Shown piece after piece: positions 32,965 through 41,305 of a DNA stretch of 64,000 nt; positions within the stretch are counted from its first letter, which is position 1; the number at the start of each line of letters is the position of its first letter. The stretch is taken from positions 124,001 through 188,000 of the forward strand of contig NSGV01000001.1 in NCBI GenBank assembly GCA_002300355.1, written 5' to 3'. Source of the stretch: Streptomyces sp. TLI_235. Lineage in GTDB: Bacteria > Actinomycetota > Actinomycetes > Streptomycetales > Streptomycetaceae. The translations under genes were made by a program, and so were the position numbers. Under the pieces are notes generated by a model. The model was not told where the DNA came from, made no database searches, and was given only the letters and a program-made list of their open reading frames with translations.

Positions 32965-33609
32965 TCAGGAGGTCGGCATCAGCACGGTGTCGACGATGTA
33001 GACGGTGGCGTTGGCGGTCTGCACGTTGCCGCAGAGGACCTTGGAGTTGCCGTTGACGGTGAATTCCTCGTCGGAGCCGGTGACCTCGACGGAGTCGCCC
33101 TGCAGGGTCTTGTGGTCGCCGGCCAGGGCGGTGGGGGCGAGCCGCCCGGGGGCGACGTGGTAGGTGAGGATCTTGGTGAGCTTCGCCTTGTCGGCGAGGA
33201 CGGCGTCCAGGTCCGCCTTGGGGAGCTTGGCGAAGGCGTCGTCGGTGGGCGCGAACACCGTGATGTTCTGGGCCGAGTTGAGGGTGTCGACCAGGCCCGC
33301 CTGGGTGACCGCCGTGACCAGGGTGGAGAGCAGCGGGTTGTTCGAGGCGGCGGTGGCGACCGGGTCCTGGGCCATGCCGGCGAAGCTGCCCGCGCCGTCC
33401 GCGGGGACGGCGGAGCAGGCCGCGCCGAACGGCTGGGCCGTGGGTGAGGCGGAGTTCGTGCTCGGGGATGCGGCGGTGGACGCGGCTGCGGCAGCGGCCG
33501 GTGCGGCGGTGGATCCCCCGCCGCTGCTGCTGCACGCGCTCGCACCGAGGGCGAGGGAGCCTGCGGCCAGCAGGACGGCGAAGGACTTCGGGCGGGAGAG
33601 ACGGGACAT
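32965..33609 (-). CDS. Fasciclin-domain lipoprotein (MPT70/MPB83-like), copy 2
   Basis: 214 residues: lipobox ASAC (Cys26), a Ser/Gly/Ala linker, then a FAS1 domain nearly identical to copy 1, with GSDEEFTVNGNSK where copy 1 has GSGQAFTVNNGAK. It is 31 bases downstream of the molybdoenzyme gene and 153 bases upstream of copy 1, all on the minus strand, so the three probably form one operon. Surface-anchored by lipid; partner unknown. Confidence 0.93.
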   Translation of the reverse strand: MSRLSRPKSFAVLLAAGSLALGASACSSSGGGSTAAPAAAAAASTAASPSTNSASPTAQPFGAACSAVPADGAGSFAGMAQDPVATAASNNPLLSTLVTAVTQAGLVDTLNSAQNITVFAPTDDAFAKLPKADLDAVLADKAKLTKILTYHVAPGRLAPTALAGDHKTLQGDSVEVTGSDEEFTVNGNSKVLCGNVQTANATVYIVDTVLMPTS

Positions 33610-33640
33610 GGGGTGCTCCTGAGGTGTTCGTGATGGCGTG

Positions 33641-35323
33641 TCAGGTGACGGTGACGACGGTGCTGTGCCAGCCCGTCGCTCCGGAGGGAAAGGGGGGCTT
33701 GCGGGTCTCGGGCTGCGTCCGGCCGAGCGCGTCGGTGGCGCGGACCTCGATGCGGTGGGTCCCGGGTGCGGCCGTGTGCCAGGTGTGCGACCACTGCCGC
33801 CACAGGTCCGGACCGGCGTCCGCGGCGAGGGCGGCCTGCTGCCACGGCCCGCCGTCGACCCGGACCTCGACGGCGGCGAGACCTCGGCGGGTCGCCCAGG
33901 CGGTGCCGGCCAGCAGGACGTCGCCTCGCGGCACGCGGGCGAACGGTGCCGGGACCTCGATCCTGGAGGCGGTCCTCACCACCCCCGTGCGGTCCCAGCC
34001 GCGCCTCACCCAGTACGGGTCGAAGGCGGCGAAGCGGGTGACCTCCAGGTCGACCAGCCACTTCGTGGCCGAGGTGTAGCCGTAGAAGCCCGGCACCAGG
34101 GATCGGCAGGGGAAGCCGTGCGCGACCGGCAGCGCCTCCCCGTTCATGCCCACCGCCAGCAGGGCCCGGCGGCCGTCGAGGACGGACTCCAGCGGCGTGC
34201 CGATCGTCATGCCGTCGCGGGAACGCCCGACCAGCTGGTCCGCCCCGGCGCGGATGCCGGCCCGGCGCAGCAGCGCGGGCAGGGAGGCGCCGAGCCAGCG
34301 GGCGGTGCCCGCGTAGGTACCGCCGACCTCGTTGGAGACGCAGGTCAGCGTGTAGTCCATCTCCTCCAGTGGCCGGCGCAGCAGTTCGTCGAAGGTGAGG
34401 ACGGTCGGGTGGTCGACCAGGCCGTGGATCCGCAGGGACCAGTCGCGGGGGTCGATCCTCGGCAGGGTCAGCGCCGTGTCGACCCGGTAGAAGTCGGCGT
34501 TCGAGGTGACGAACGGGGTGAGCCCGGGGGCGTCGGGGTGGGCGCCGCGCGGCAGTGCCGGCGCGGGGACGGCGGGGGCGGGCAGCCGGACGGCGTTGCG
34601 GGCGGCGGTGATGTCGCTGCGGCTGTCCGCGAGGCGGCGGCCGCCGACGGCACCCAGTGCGGCGACGGCGGCCGTGGCCGCGGTGGTGACGAGGACGGTG
34701 CGACGGGCCGGGCCGCCTGCGGTCCCTCCGGCAGGACTTGCGGTGGCCACGGCGGGGCGATCGGTGCCGACGGCCGGTTCGGGTGCGGACGCGGTCGCGG
34801 GGCCGGGTACGGGGTGCGGCCCGGTCGCGGCCTGCAGTAGGCGGGCCAGCCACCACAGGGCGGCGGCGCCGACGACTCCGGCGGCGACGGACGGGAGGGC
34901 GCCGCCGGGGCGGACCGTCGGCCGGGAGACGGCGGCCCACACGCCGACGCCGCCGAACAGGGTGATCACGGCGGCGCCGGCGGCGGGCCGCTGACGGCCC
35001 AGCAGGCCGGCCGCGACGGCGAGCAGCGCCATCGTCGTGTAGATCCCGGTCAGCAGCACGGCCTTGTCGTGGGCGCCGAAGGAGCGGACCGCGTACTCCT
35101 TCAGCCAGGTGGGGGTGAGGTCGATCGCCGCGGAGCCGACCGCGATCACCGGGGCGCTGCCCGGGCCGGTGAACGCCGCGGCGATCTCGCCCACCGCCAC
35201 GGCGAGGCCGGCCGCGGCCGGTCCGGTCGCGCCGGCGGCCGCGGCGCGGCCGAGCACGCGGGTGAGGGCACGGGCGCGCAGGCGGCGCCGGCTCTCGGTC
35301 TGGTTCCCATCGGGTGTGCTCAC
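33641..35323 (-). CDS. Membrane-bound molybdopterin-dependent oxidoreductase (sulfite-oxidase fold)
   Basis: About 560 residues. The N-terminal 250 carry four to five membrane helices (e.g. AVLLTGIYTTMALLAVAAGLLG, ALPSVAAGVVGAAALWWLARLL) and a Tat-like segment. The C-terminal half is a sulfite-oxidase-type molybdopterin domain (TPFVTSNADFYRVDTAL, WSLRIHGLVDHP, LTCVSNEVGGTYAGTARWLG with the Mo-ligand Cys, VAHGFPCRSLVPGFYGYTSATKWL) plus a Mo-co dimerisation domain ending VRATDALGRTQPETRKPP. It probably acts outside the membrane. GTG 35323 is preferred to ATG 35332, because a SigK-like promoter places the transcript start exactly there. Confidence 0.85.
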   Translation of the reverse strand: MSTPDGNQTESRRRLRARALTRVLGRAAAAGATGPAAAGLAVAVGEIAAAFTGPGSAPVIAVGSAAIDLTPTWLKEYAVRSFGAHDKAVLLTGIYTTMALLAVAAGLLGRQRPAAGAAVITLFGGVGVWAAVSRPTVRPGGALPSVAAGVVGAAALWWLARLLQAATGPHPVPGPATASAPEPAVGTDRPAVATASPAGGTAGGPARRTVLVTTAATAAVAALGAVGGRRLADSRSDITAARNAVRLPAPAVPAPALPRGAHPDAPGLTPFVTSNADFYRVDTALTLPRIDPRDWSLRIHGLVDHPTVLTFDELLRRPLEEMDYTLTCVSNEVGGTYAGTARWLGASLPALLRRAGIRAGADQLVGRSRDGMTIGTPLESVLDGRRALLAVGMNGEALPVAHGFPCRSLVPGFYGYTSATKWLVDLEVTRFAAFDPYWVRRGWDRTGVVRTASRIEVPAPFARVPRGDVLLAGTAWATRRGLAAVEVRVDGGPWQQAALAADAGPDLWRQWSHTWHTAAPGTHRIEVRATDALGRTQPETRKPPFPSGATGWHSTVVTVT

Positions 35324-35329
35324 ACCGGG

Positions 35330-35358
35330 CATTCGGAGGTGCCGTCGACGCCGGATGG
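35330..35358 (-). promoter_or_regulatory. SigK-like promoter for the molybdoenzyme-fasciclin operon
   Basis: On the minus strand CCATCC (35353-35358) is followed after 17 bases by CGAATG (35330-35335). Mycobacterial SigK promoters, as I recall them, are CCATCC-N16/17-CGAATA. The expected transcript start falls at 35323, which is a GTG codon in frame, so the mRNA would be leaderless. Confidence 0.7.
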
Positions 35359-35656
35359 GTGAGGATTGCCGGCGCGCCCGGCCGGGCTGCTGCCACCAGG
35401 TCGACGAACCGCCGTGCCGACGGGCCGTCATGCGGTCGGCGGTGACTGCCGTCCGCGCGATGGGTGCGCTGGTCCGGTCGGGGGACTTCGCCCCGTCGAC
35501 AGCAGTCCTGGTCGCGCGCTGCGGCGAATCGGAGGTGCCCGGCCGCGCCGGAACGCGACGGCCGGGCGGTCTCGGGGCGGGGCCGTTCGCCGATCCGGTC
35601 CGACGCACAGGTACCAGTGCGGCCGGGCGGCAAGATCTGGCTGGTGACTTGACCTC
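35359..35656. other. Divergent gap between molybdoenzyme and racemase
   Basis: Apart from the SigK-like promoter at its left end, no gene or repeat could be supported here. Open frames across it have no family resemblance and no ribosome site. Confidence 0.5.
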
Positions 35657-36481
35657 ATGACGGTGGCATTGATCGATTCAGGACTTGGCCTCCTTTCCAC
35701 TACAGGCTGGCTTCGGCACCTCGCCCCGGAACTCGATCTGCTTCTGTTTCTGGACCCCGACGGCGCCCCCTGGGGATCGAGAACGGCCTCCTTCGTTACG
35801 GACCGTCTGTTCACCGCCGCTCAATTGGCCGTCCAACGGGGCGCGGAGGCCATCGTGGTCCCCTGCAACACCGCCACCGTCACCGTGATCGACGCTCTGC
35901 GCGAGAGGTACGAACCGGGCGTGCCGGTGATCGGAACCGTGCCCGCCGTGAAATCGGCCGCAGCAACCGGCCAAGGCCTCGCCATGTGGGCAACCGTCCG
36001 GACCACGTCGAGTGACTACCAGGAGCGCCTGATCGCGGACTACGCGAACGGCCGGCCTGTCGCGCGTGTCGCATGCCCCGGTCCGGCCGAGGCGATCGAC
36101 CACGGCGACCTGGCCGCAGCAGCGGAAGCAATCGCCGACGCAGCCGAGCGAACCCCCAAGAACTGCGACTCCGTGGCGCTGGGATGCACGCACTACCCCC
36201 TGGTGGCGCCAGCGATCCTGCAGAGCCTGCCCGCCGGAACCACCCTGTACGACAGCGCGGGGGCCGTAGCTCGCCAAACACTCCGGCGATTGGACCGAAC
36301 CGCGGAATCGCACGGCACCATGGGCTCCATCGACGTGGTACTCAGCGGTCGCCGCGGAAGCCTTCCTGCAGGCGTCCACGCCTACCCACTGGGCCGCGCC
36401 CTTGCCGCAGAGGGCGGGTACCCCCGCGAGATTCTCATCTCCGCCGAAACTCGCTCCCCGATGGCTGCACCGGCGATCTGA
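35657..36481 (+). CDS. Glutamate racemase-like (Asp/Glu racemase family) protein
   Basis: 274 residues with the two-cysteine racemase design: Cys70 in VVPCNTATV and Cys177 in LGCTHYPLV, with the early IDSGLGLL segment where MurI enzymes have FDSGVGGL. It interconverts L- and D-glutamate, or a related amino acid, in the cytoplasm. MurI proper is normally elsewhere in the genome, so this may be an accessory copy supplying a D-amino acid. Codon use is less G/C-biased than the neighbours, hinting at acquisition. There is no clear ribosome site before ATG 35657. Confidence 0.82.
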   Translation: MTVALIDSGLGLLSTTGWLRHLAPELDLLLFLDPDGAPWGSRTASFVTDRLFTAAQLAVQRGAEAIVVPCNTATVTVIDALRERYEPGVPVIGTVPAVKSAAATGQGLAMWATVRTTSSDYQERLIADYANGRPVARVACPGPAEAIDHGDLAAAAEAIADAAERTPKNCDSVALGCTHYPLVAPAILQSLPAGTTLYDSAGAVARQTLRRLDRTAESHGTMGSIDVVLSGRRGSLPAGVHAYPLGRALAAEGGYPREILISAETRSPMAAPAI

Positions 36482-36636
36482 GCAAGCCCCACAGGCCTGT
36501 TCTTCCGGACCGTCAAGCGAGATTCGACGGGGGTGGTTCACCGTCTGGGAGCAGCTCGGATTCCCGTCCCGCTCGCGCAGTACCGCCCGCAGTTGACCGG
36601 TACGACGAGTGTGCTGGATAGCGCTAACCTGCTGCG

Positions 36637-36840
36637 ATGACTCGAACCGGCCGGTATCGGTGGCGCACCCGGCTGCGCAAGCATCTGCCCTGGTTCCTCA
36701 TCGAGCGAGGACTCGCCGGCAAGGGCAGCCAGGACTGCGGAGAGCATGACTGGTACAACCACGACGGCGTCGTCGCCCGCTGCTACCACTGCCAGGCAGG
36801 CGAAAGGCCCTGGCCCGCAGAAACCGGTCCTGCGCACTGA
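36637..36840 (+). CDS. Small Cys-containing hypothetical protein, 67 aa
   Basis: A 67-residue basic protein: MTRTGRYRWRTRLRKHLPWFL, then C-(x)2-HDWYNHDGVVARCYHCQAGERPW. The HD/C and CYHC spacing could bind one zinc ion. Similar short proteins with HDWYNHDG...CYHC are, from memory, common in Streptomyces but uncharacterised. It stands alone after the racemase. Confidence 0.6.
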   Translation: MTRTGRYRWRTRLRKHLPWFLIERGLAGKGSQDCGEHDWYNHDGVVARCYHCQAGERPWPAETGPAH

Positions 36841-37420
36841 CGGACCCGCCGGCCCGCTGTCTCCGAGGTGTCCGGCGGCGGTCGATCTCGAACCGGGCGG
36901 CGAACCGGCCGCAGGGGAGGGCCCGACGAACGCGCCGCCGACGGCCCAGTCGATCCCCTGTCCCCGCACCGCCCGACACGCCGGCACACAGGGCGACATG
37001 GCGGATCACCCGCACCGCACGGCCCGACCCTGCCGGTCGCCTGGAGCACAGTCGGGCTGATCACCCGGGGCGAAGGTCGAGCTCCTCCCCGAGTCAAGCG
37101 TCCAGATGGCCCCGACGCACGGTGACCGTGGGCGTGGCGCATGCCGGGACGCCGGAGCTCCGTCTGCACGACAGCACCGGGCGCTACGCCTCGGGTGATG
37201 TGGTGGTGACCGCGGACCCGACGTCACCTACCGGCGCAGAACCGACCACCAACTTGCCGTCCTCGCCCTGTCTGCCACGCGATGTGCCGCCTCGGGCCGC
37301 GGGCCTGCCCGCTGAACGCGCCCACCAGTCGCGGTACTTCCTCTCCACCTCCCCCACCGGCATGGCGGAGGGCGACCCGCATGGCAGCCTATATACAGTT
37401 AGACTACTTATGTCGTGCAC
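36841..37420. other. Gap without supported genes
   Basis: About 580 bases with several short open frames but none with a good start or recognisable product. Base composition becomes more AT-rich near 37390-37460, where a promoter begins. Confidence 0.5.
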
Positions 37421-37460
37421 TTGAGTATCTGACCTCGACTCGCTATACATACTCGGTATG
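37421..37460 (+). promoter_or_regulatory. HrdB-type promoter with overlapping palindrome for the MacB-like ABC operon
   Basis: TTGAGT (37421-37426), a 17-base spacer and TATACA (37444-37449) form a near-consensus vegetative promoter. CATAC-TCG-GTATG (37448-37460) is a palindrome covering the start point, suited to repression by the PadR regulator of this cluster. The predicted transcript start (~37457) gives a ~34-base leader to ATG 37491, or a leaderless start at ATG 37458. Confidence 0.7.
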
Positions 37461-37490
37461 CAAGAGGTTCCGGTGTTCCGAGGGGGATCC

Positions 37491-38210
37491 ATGTCTGGAC
37501 CGAATACGCAGGTGGTGCTGCGTCTGGAGGGGGTCAGCCGGATGCACGGCAGTGGCGCGGCCGAGGTGTCCGCGTTGCACGAGGTGGACCTGACGGTGCA
37601 CGCCGGGGAGTTCCTGGCCGTGATGGGGCCGTCCGGCTCGGGGAAGTCCACGCTGTTGGCGCTGGCCGGAGGGTTGGACCGGCCGACCGCCGGCCGGGTG
37701 CTGGTGGAGGGAGTGCCCCTGGACGGGCTGAGCCGGCGCCGGCTGGCCGGTGTGCGGCGCCGCTCGGTGGGCTACGTCTTCCAGGACTACAACCTGATCC
37801 CGGCCCTGACCGCGGCCGAGAACATAGCGCTGCCACGGGAGCTGGACGGTTCCTCGACCCGCAACGCCCGGCAGGAGGCACTGGCGGCGCTGGCGGAGCT
37901 GGGCATCGGCGAGCTGGCCGACCGGTTCCCCGACGGCATGTCGGGCGGCCAGCAGCAGCGGGTGGCGATCGCTCGGGCCCTGATCGGCGAGCGCCGGCTG
38001 GTGCTGGCGGACGAGCCGACCGGGGCGCTGGACTCCGCCACCGGCGAGGCGGTGCTGGGCGTCCTGCGGGCCCGCTGCGACACGGGGGCGGCGGCGGTGA
38101 TGGTCACTCACGACCCGGCGCACGCGGCATGGGCGGACCGGGTGGTGTTCCTGCGCGACGGCCGGATCACGGACCAGTCGGTGCAGCAGCGGATCGAGGT
38201 CGCCCGGTGA
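37491..38210 (+). CDS. ABC transporter ATP-binding subunit, MacB/LolD-like
   Basis: 239 residues: Walker [10 protein letters not shown] at 46-54, Q-loop [23 protein letters not shown], signature [16 protein letters not shown], and Walker [14 protein letters not shown]. This is the compact type that powers FtsX-fold permeases such as MacB, LolCDE or BceAB. ATG 37491 has an AGGGGG box four bases away; ATG 37458 is a leaderless alternative adding 11 residues. The stop overlaps the permease start (GTGA). Confidence 0.93.
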   Translation: MSGPNTQVVLRLEGVSRMHGSGAAEVSALHEVDLTVHAGEFLAVMGPSGSGKSTLLALAGGLDRPTAGRVLVEGVPLDGLSRRRLAGVRRRSVGYVFQDYNLIPALTAAENIALPRELDGSSTRNARQEALAALAELGIGELADRFPDGMSGGQQQRVAIARALIGERRLVLADEPTGALDSATGEAVLGVLRARCDTGAAAVMVTHDPAHAAWADRVVFLRDGRITDQSVQQRIEVAR

Positions 38211-40912
38211 GCGCCCGGTCGTGGCGGGTCACGCTGCGGATCGCCCGCCGGGACGCGCGGCGGGCGCGCGGCCGCAGCGCCCTGGTGCTGGCCATGGTCG
38301 CGCTGCCGGTACTGGGCGTGGCCGGCGCGGACGTGGTGCACCGCAGTGGGCAGTTGACCGTCGCCGAACGTGCGGACCGGCAGATGGGCCGGGCCGACGC
38401 GCTGATCGGGGCGTACGCGCCGGGGCGGACGGTCGACCAGGCGGTGTTCCCGGACGACGGGGTCCGCACCCTGCCGCAGCCGCCGAACGCCGAGCCCAGC
38501 GCCGAGCAGCGGCGCGCGGCGGGCACCGAACCGAACGAGCTGCTGGGCGAGTTGCTGCCCTCGGGCAGCGCGCTGGTGCCGGCTCGCACCGGGCCGGTCA
38601 CGGGGGTGCACACCCGGGACGGGCTGACCCCGGTCGAGACGTTCGAGGCGGACCTGACCCGGCCGGTCTGGCAGGGGCGGACGAACCTGGTGGCCGGCCG
38701 TGCACCCGCCGCCCCGCGGGAGGCCGCCGCGACCCGGGCGTTCCTGGCGGAGACCGGGCTGCGGATCGGCGACACCGTCACCGTCCAGGGCCTGGAGTCC
38801 GCGCCGTTCACCCTGACCGGAGCCGTGGAACACCCCGGCGACCTGCGGAAGGTCGAACTGGTCGCCCGTCCGGGCGAGTTGTACGGGCCGCTGGACGCCG
38901 CCCAAGCCGCCGCCGGAGTCGCGCCGCTCGGCGCGCAGGCGGAGGAGGCCGCCGCCCGCAAGGCCGCCTGGCTGGTCGAGCTGCCCGCCGGGGCGACGCT
39001 CGGCTGGGAGCAGGTGAAGGAGCTCAACCGCTACGGCTACACGGTGGCCGCCCGGCAGGTGGCGCTGCATCCGCCTGCGGCGGCAATGGCCCACCAGGAG
39101 GCGTTCGGCGCGGCGGAACAGCGGGAACGCACGGTGATGGCGGCGGCCACCACGGCGGGCCTGGCGCTGCTGGAAGTGGCGCTGCTGGCCGGACCGGCGT
39201 TCGCGATCGGCGCGCGGCAGGCCAGGCGCCAGCTCGCCCTGATCGGTGCGGCGGGCGGACGGCCCGGGCACGTCCGCGCGGTGGTGCTGGGCAGCGGCCT
39301 GGTGCTGGGCGCGGCCGGGGCCGGGCTCGGCACCGCGCTCGGCTGCGGAGCGGTCGCGCTGCTCCGGCCGTGGATCGAGCAGGCCGGCGGCAGCCGGTTC
39401 GGGCACCTGGCACTGCATCCGGTCGACCTGGTGCTGATCGCCGCGACCGGAGTGGCGACCGCGCTGCTGGCGGCGCTGCTGCCCGCCGTGCAGGCCGGAC
39501 GGCGCGAGGTGCTGGCCGGGCTGACCGGCCGCGACACCGTTCGCCCGCCCGGTCGGTGGGTGCCGCTGCTCGGGGTGGTGACCGTTGCCGCGGGCGCGGG
39601 GCTCGCGCTGTACGGGGCGGTGGCCGGGCAGGTCGGCGGAGCGCCGGTGCTGGCCGGGCTGTCCGTCCGCACTCTGGCGGTGCTGGCCGGAGCGGTCACC
39701 GCCGAGCTGGGGCTGCTGCTGCTCACCCCGCCGCTGCTGGCCCTGTGCGGCCGGTTCGCCGGCAGGCTGCCGCTGGGTGGCCGGCTGGCCCTGCGCGACA
39801 CCGCCCGGCACCGGTCCCGGACCGCGCCCGCGGTGGCCGCCGTGCTCGCCGCAGTAGCCGGAGCGGTCGCGGTCGGCGTGTACACCAACGGCTCGCAGGC
39901 CCAGGACAGGTCCGCCTACCAGCTCCGGCGGCCCGTCAACTCGGTCCAGCTGGAGGCCCACGGCGACGGGGCGACGCTGCCGCAGCTGCGCACCGCGCTC
40001 GCCCAGGACCTCCCGGACCTCGGCGAACGCGCCGACATCTACCAGGCGGCGTACGTCTTCTGCCAGGGCTGCCGGGCCACCGTCTACGCCGAGGGCGGCC
40101 AGCGCTACGGACGGCCCGTCACCAGCCCGCTGACGGTCGGCGATGCGGCGGTGCTGCACAACCTGCTGGCGCTGCGCGATCCGGCTGCCGAGGCCGCGCT
40201 CGCCGCCGGGAAGGCGGTGGTCACCGACCCCGGCTACCTGCACGACGGGCGGGTGCGACTGCAGATGCAAGGGGCCGCCGGTGTGGCGCGGGAGACGAGC
40301 GTGGAGGGCGTACTGGTCGAGCGGCCCGCCGCCGTCCGCTACGCGCCGCTGCTCCTCGGCGCGCAGACGGTCCGCCGGATGGGCTTGTCGGTGGAGCCGG
40401 CCGGGTCGATCTGGCTGCCGTCGAAGCCGACCCCCGAGAAGGCCGAGCGGCGGGCCGCCGCCACGGTCGCCCGGCTCGCCCCGTACGCCACCCTCGAGGT
40501 GGAGCGCGGCTACCGGCCCGGCGACAGCCTGATCGGGGTGGCGCTGAGCGCCTTCGCCGCCCTGGTGGTCCTCGGCGCAGCGGTGGTCGCCACCGCGCTG
40601 GCCGCCGCCGACGCCCGCCGCGACCGGGCGGTGCTCACCGCGATCGGCGCCCGCCCGCGCACCCGGCGCACCCTGGCCGGACTTCAGGCCGGTCTGATCG
40701 CCCTGCTCGGCGCGCTGCTCGGTACCGTCAGCGGCGCCGTCCCGGCCTTCGCCCTGCTGCGATCACGGGCTGCGGGACAGCCGGGCTCGCCGTCGGTCGG
40801 CCTCGCCGACGCGCCGTGGCCGACGATCGCCCTGCTCGCCCTGGTACTTCCGTTGCTGGCCGGGGTGCTCGGTGCGGTCCGGCGGGAGCGCGGTGGACCG
40901 TGGCGCGGGTAG
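38207..40912 (+). CDS. FtsX-like ABC permease (MacB type)
   Basis: 901 residues with the duplicated FtsX architecture of actinobacteria: an N-terminal helix (ALVLAMVALPVLGVAGADV), a large extracytoplasmic domain, a first FtsX core of membrane helices (about residues 310-430), a second helix-rich part (VPLLGVVTVAAGAGLALYG, LAVLAGAVTAELGLLLLTPPLLAL), another outer domain, and a C-terminal FtsX core (GVALSAFAALVVLGAAVVATALAA, LIALLGALLGTVSGAVPAFAL). It works mechanically with the overlapping ATPase to move or sense a substrate in the envelope, possibly a lipid, peptide or drug. Confidence 0.92.
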   Translation: MSARSWRVTLRIARRDARRARGRSALVLAMVALPVLGVAGADVVHRSGQLTVAERADRQMGRADALIGAYAPGRTVDQAVFPDDGVRTLPQPPNAEPSAEQRRAAGTEPNELLGELLPSGSALVPARTGPVTGVHTRDGLTPVETFEADLTRPVWQGRTNLVAGRAPAAPREAAATRAFLAETGLRIGDTVTVQGLESAPFTLTGAVEHPGDLRKVELVARPGELYGPLDAAQAAAGVAPLGAQAEEAAARKAAWLVELPAGATLGWEQVKELNRYGYTVAARQVALHPPAAAMAHQEAFGAAEQRERTVMAAATTAGLALLEVALLAGPAFAIGARQARRQLALIGAAGGRPGHVRAVVLGSGLVLGAAGAGLGTALGCGAVALLRPWIEQAGGSRFGHLALHPVDLVLIAATGVATALLAALLPAVQAGRREVLAGLTGRDTVRPPGRWVPLLGVVTVAAGAGLALYGAVAGQVGGAPVLAGLSVRTLAVLAGAVTAELGLLLLTPPLLALCGRFAGRLPLGGRLALRDTARHRSRTAPAVAAVLAAVAGAVAVGVYTNGSQAQDRSAYQLRRPVNSVQLEAHGDGATLPQLRTALAQDLPDLGERADIYQAAYVFCQGCRATVYAEGGQRYGRPVTSPLTVGDAAVLHNLLALRDPAAEAALAAGKAVVTDPGYLHDGRVRLQMQGAAGVARETSVEGVLVERPAAVRYAPLLLGAQTVRRMGLSVEPAGSIWLPSKPTPEKAERRAAATVARLAPYATLEVERGYRPGDSLIGVALSAFAALVVLGAAVVATALAAADARRDRAVLTAIGARPRTRRTLAGLQAGLIALLGALLGTVSGAVPAFALLRSRAAGQPGSPSVGLADAPWPTIALLALVLPLLAGVLGAVRRERGGPWRG

Positions 40913-40926
40913 GAGGGCGCTGGCAC

Positions 40927-40951
40927 ACATATGCCGTTCAGCGGTATATGT
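40927..40951. promoter_or_regulatory. PadR-type operator overlapping the padR promoter
   Basis: ACATATGCCG and CGGTATATGT form 10-base arms with one mismatch around TTCAG. The right arm contains a TATATG-type -10, seven to eight bases before ATG 40958, implying autorepression and a leaderless transcript. Composition and position fit PadR sites (ATAT-rich dyads). Confidence 0.7.
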
Positions 40952-40957
40952 AGTCGC

Positions 40958-41305
40958 ATGACAGAACGCGCGATGCAGGAGTCCACCCTGCTGCTGCTCA
41001 CCGCCCTCGCCGACGCCCCCCGGCACGGATACGCGCTGATCCGCGAGGTCGACGCGATCTCCGGGGGGCGGGTGCGGATGCGCACCGGCACCCTCTACGG
41101 GGCGCTCGACCGGCTGCTCCAGCAGGACCTGATCGAGGTCGCCGCCGAGGAGGTGGTCGACGGTCGGGCCCGCCGCAGCTATGCCCTCACCGCTGCCGGG
41201 CGCGAGGTGCTGACCGCCGAGGTCGAACGGCTGCGCGCCGTCGCCGCAGAAGCGCAGCGGCGCCTCGGCGGCTCGGCGGCCCACCCGCGCGGGGCGCTGG
41301 CATGA
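40958..41305 (+). CDS. PadR-family transcriptional regulator
   Basis: 115 residues, a short PadR winged helix (STLLLLTALADAPRHGYALIREVDAISGGRVRMRTGTLYGALDRLLQQDLIEVAAEEVVDGRARRSYALTAAGREVL). PadR proteins commonly repress drug or lipid exporters, here the MacB-like ABC genes and itself. There is no ribosome site before ATG 40958, but a -10 lies just upstream, so translation is probably leaderless. The stop overlaps the following membrane protein (ATGA). Confidence 0.92.
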   Translation: MTERAMQESTLLLLTALADAPRHGYALIREVDAISGGRVRMRTGTLYGALDRLLQQDLIEVAAEEVVDGRARRSYALTAAGREVLTAEVERLRAVAAEAQRRLGGSAAHPRGALA

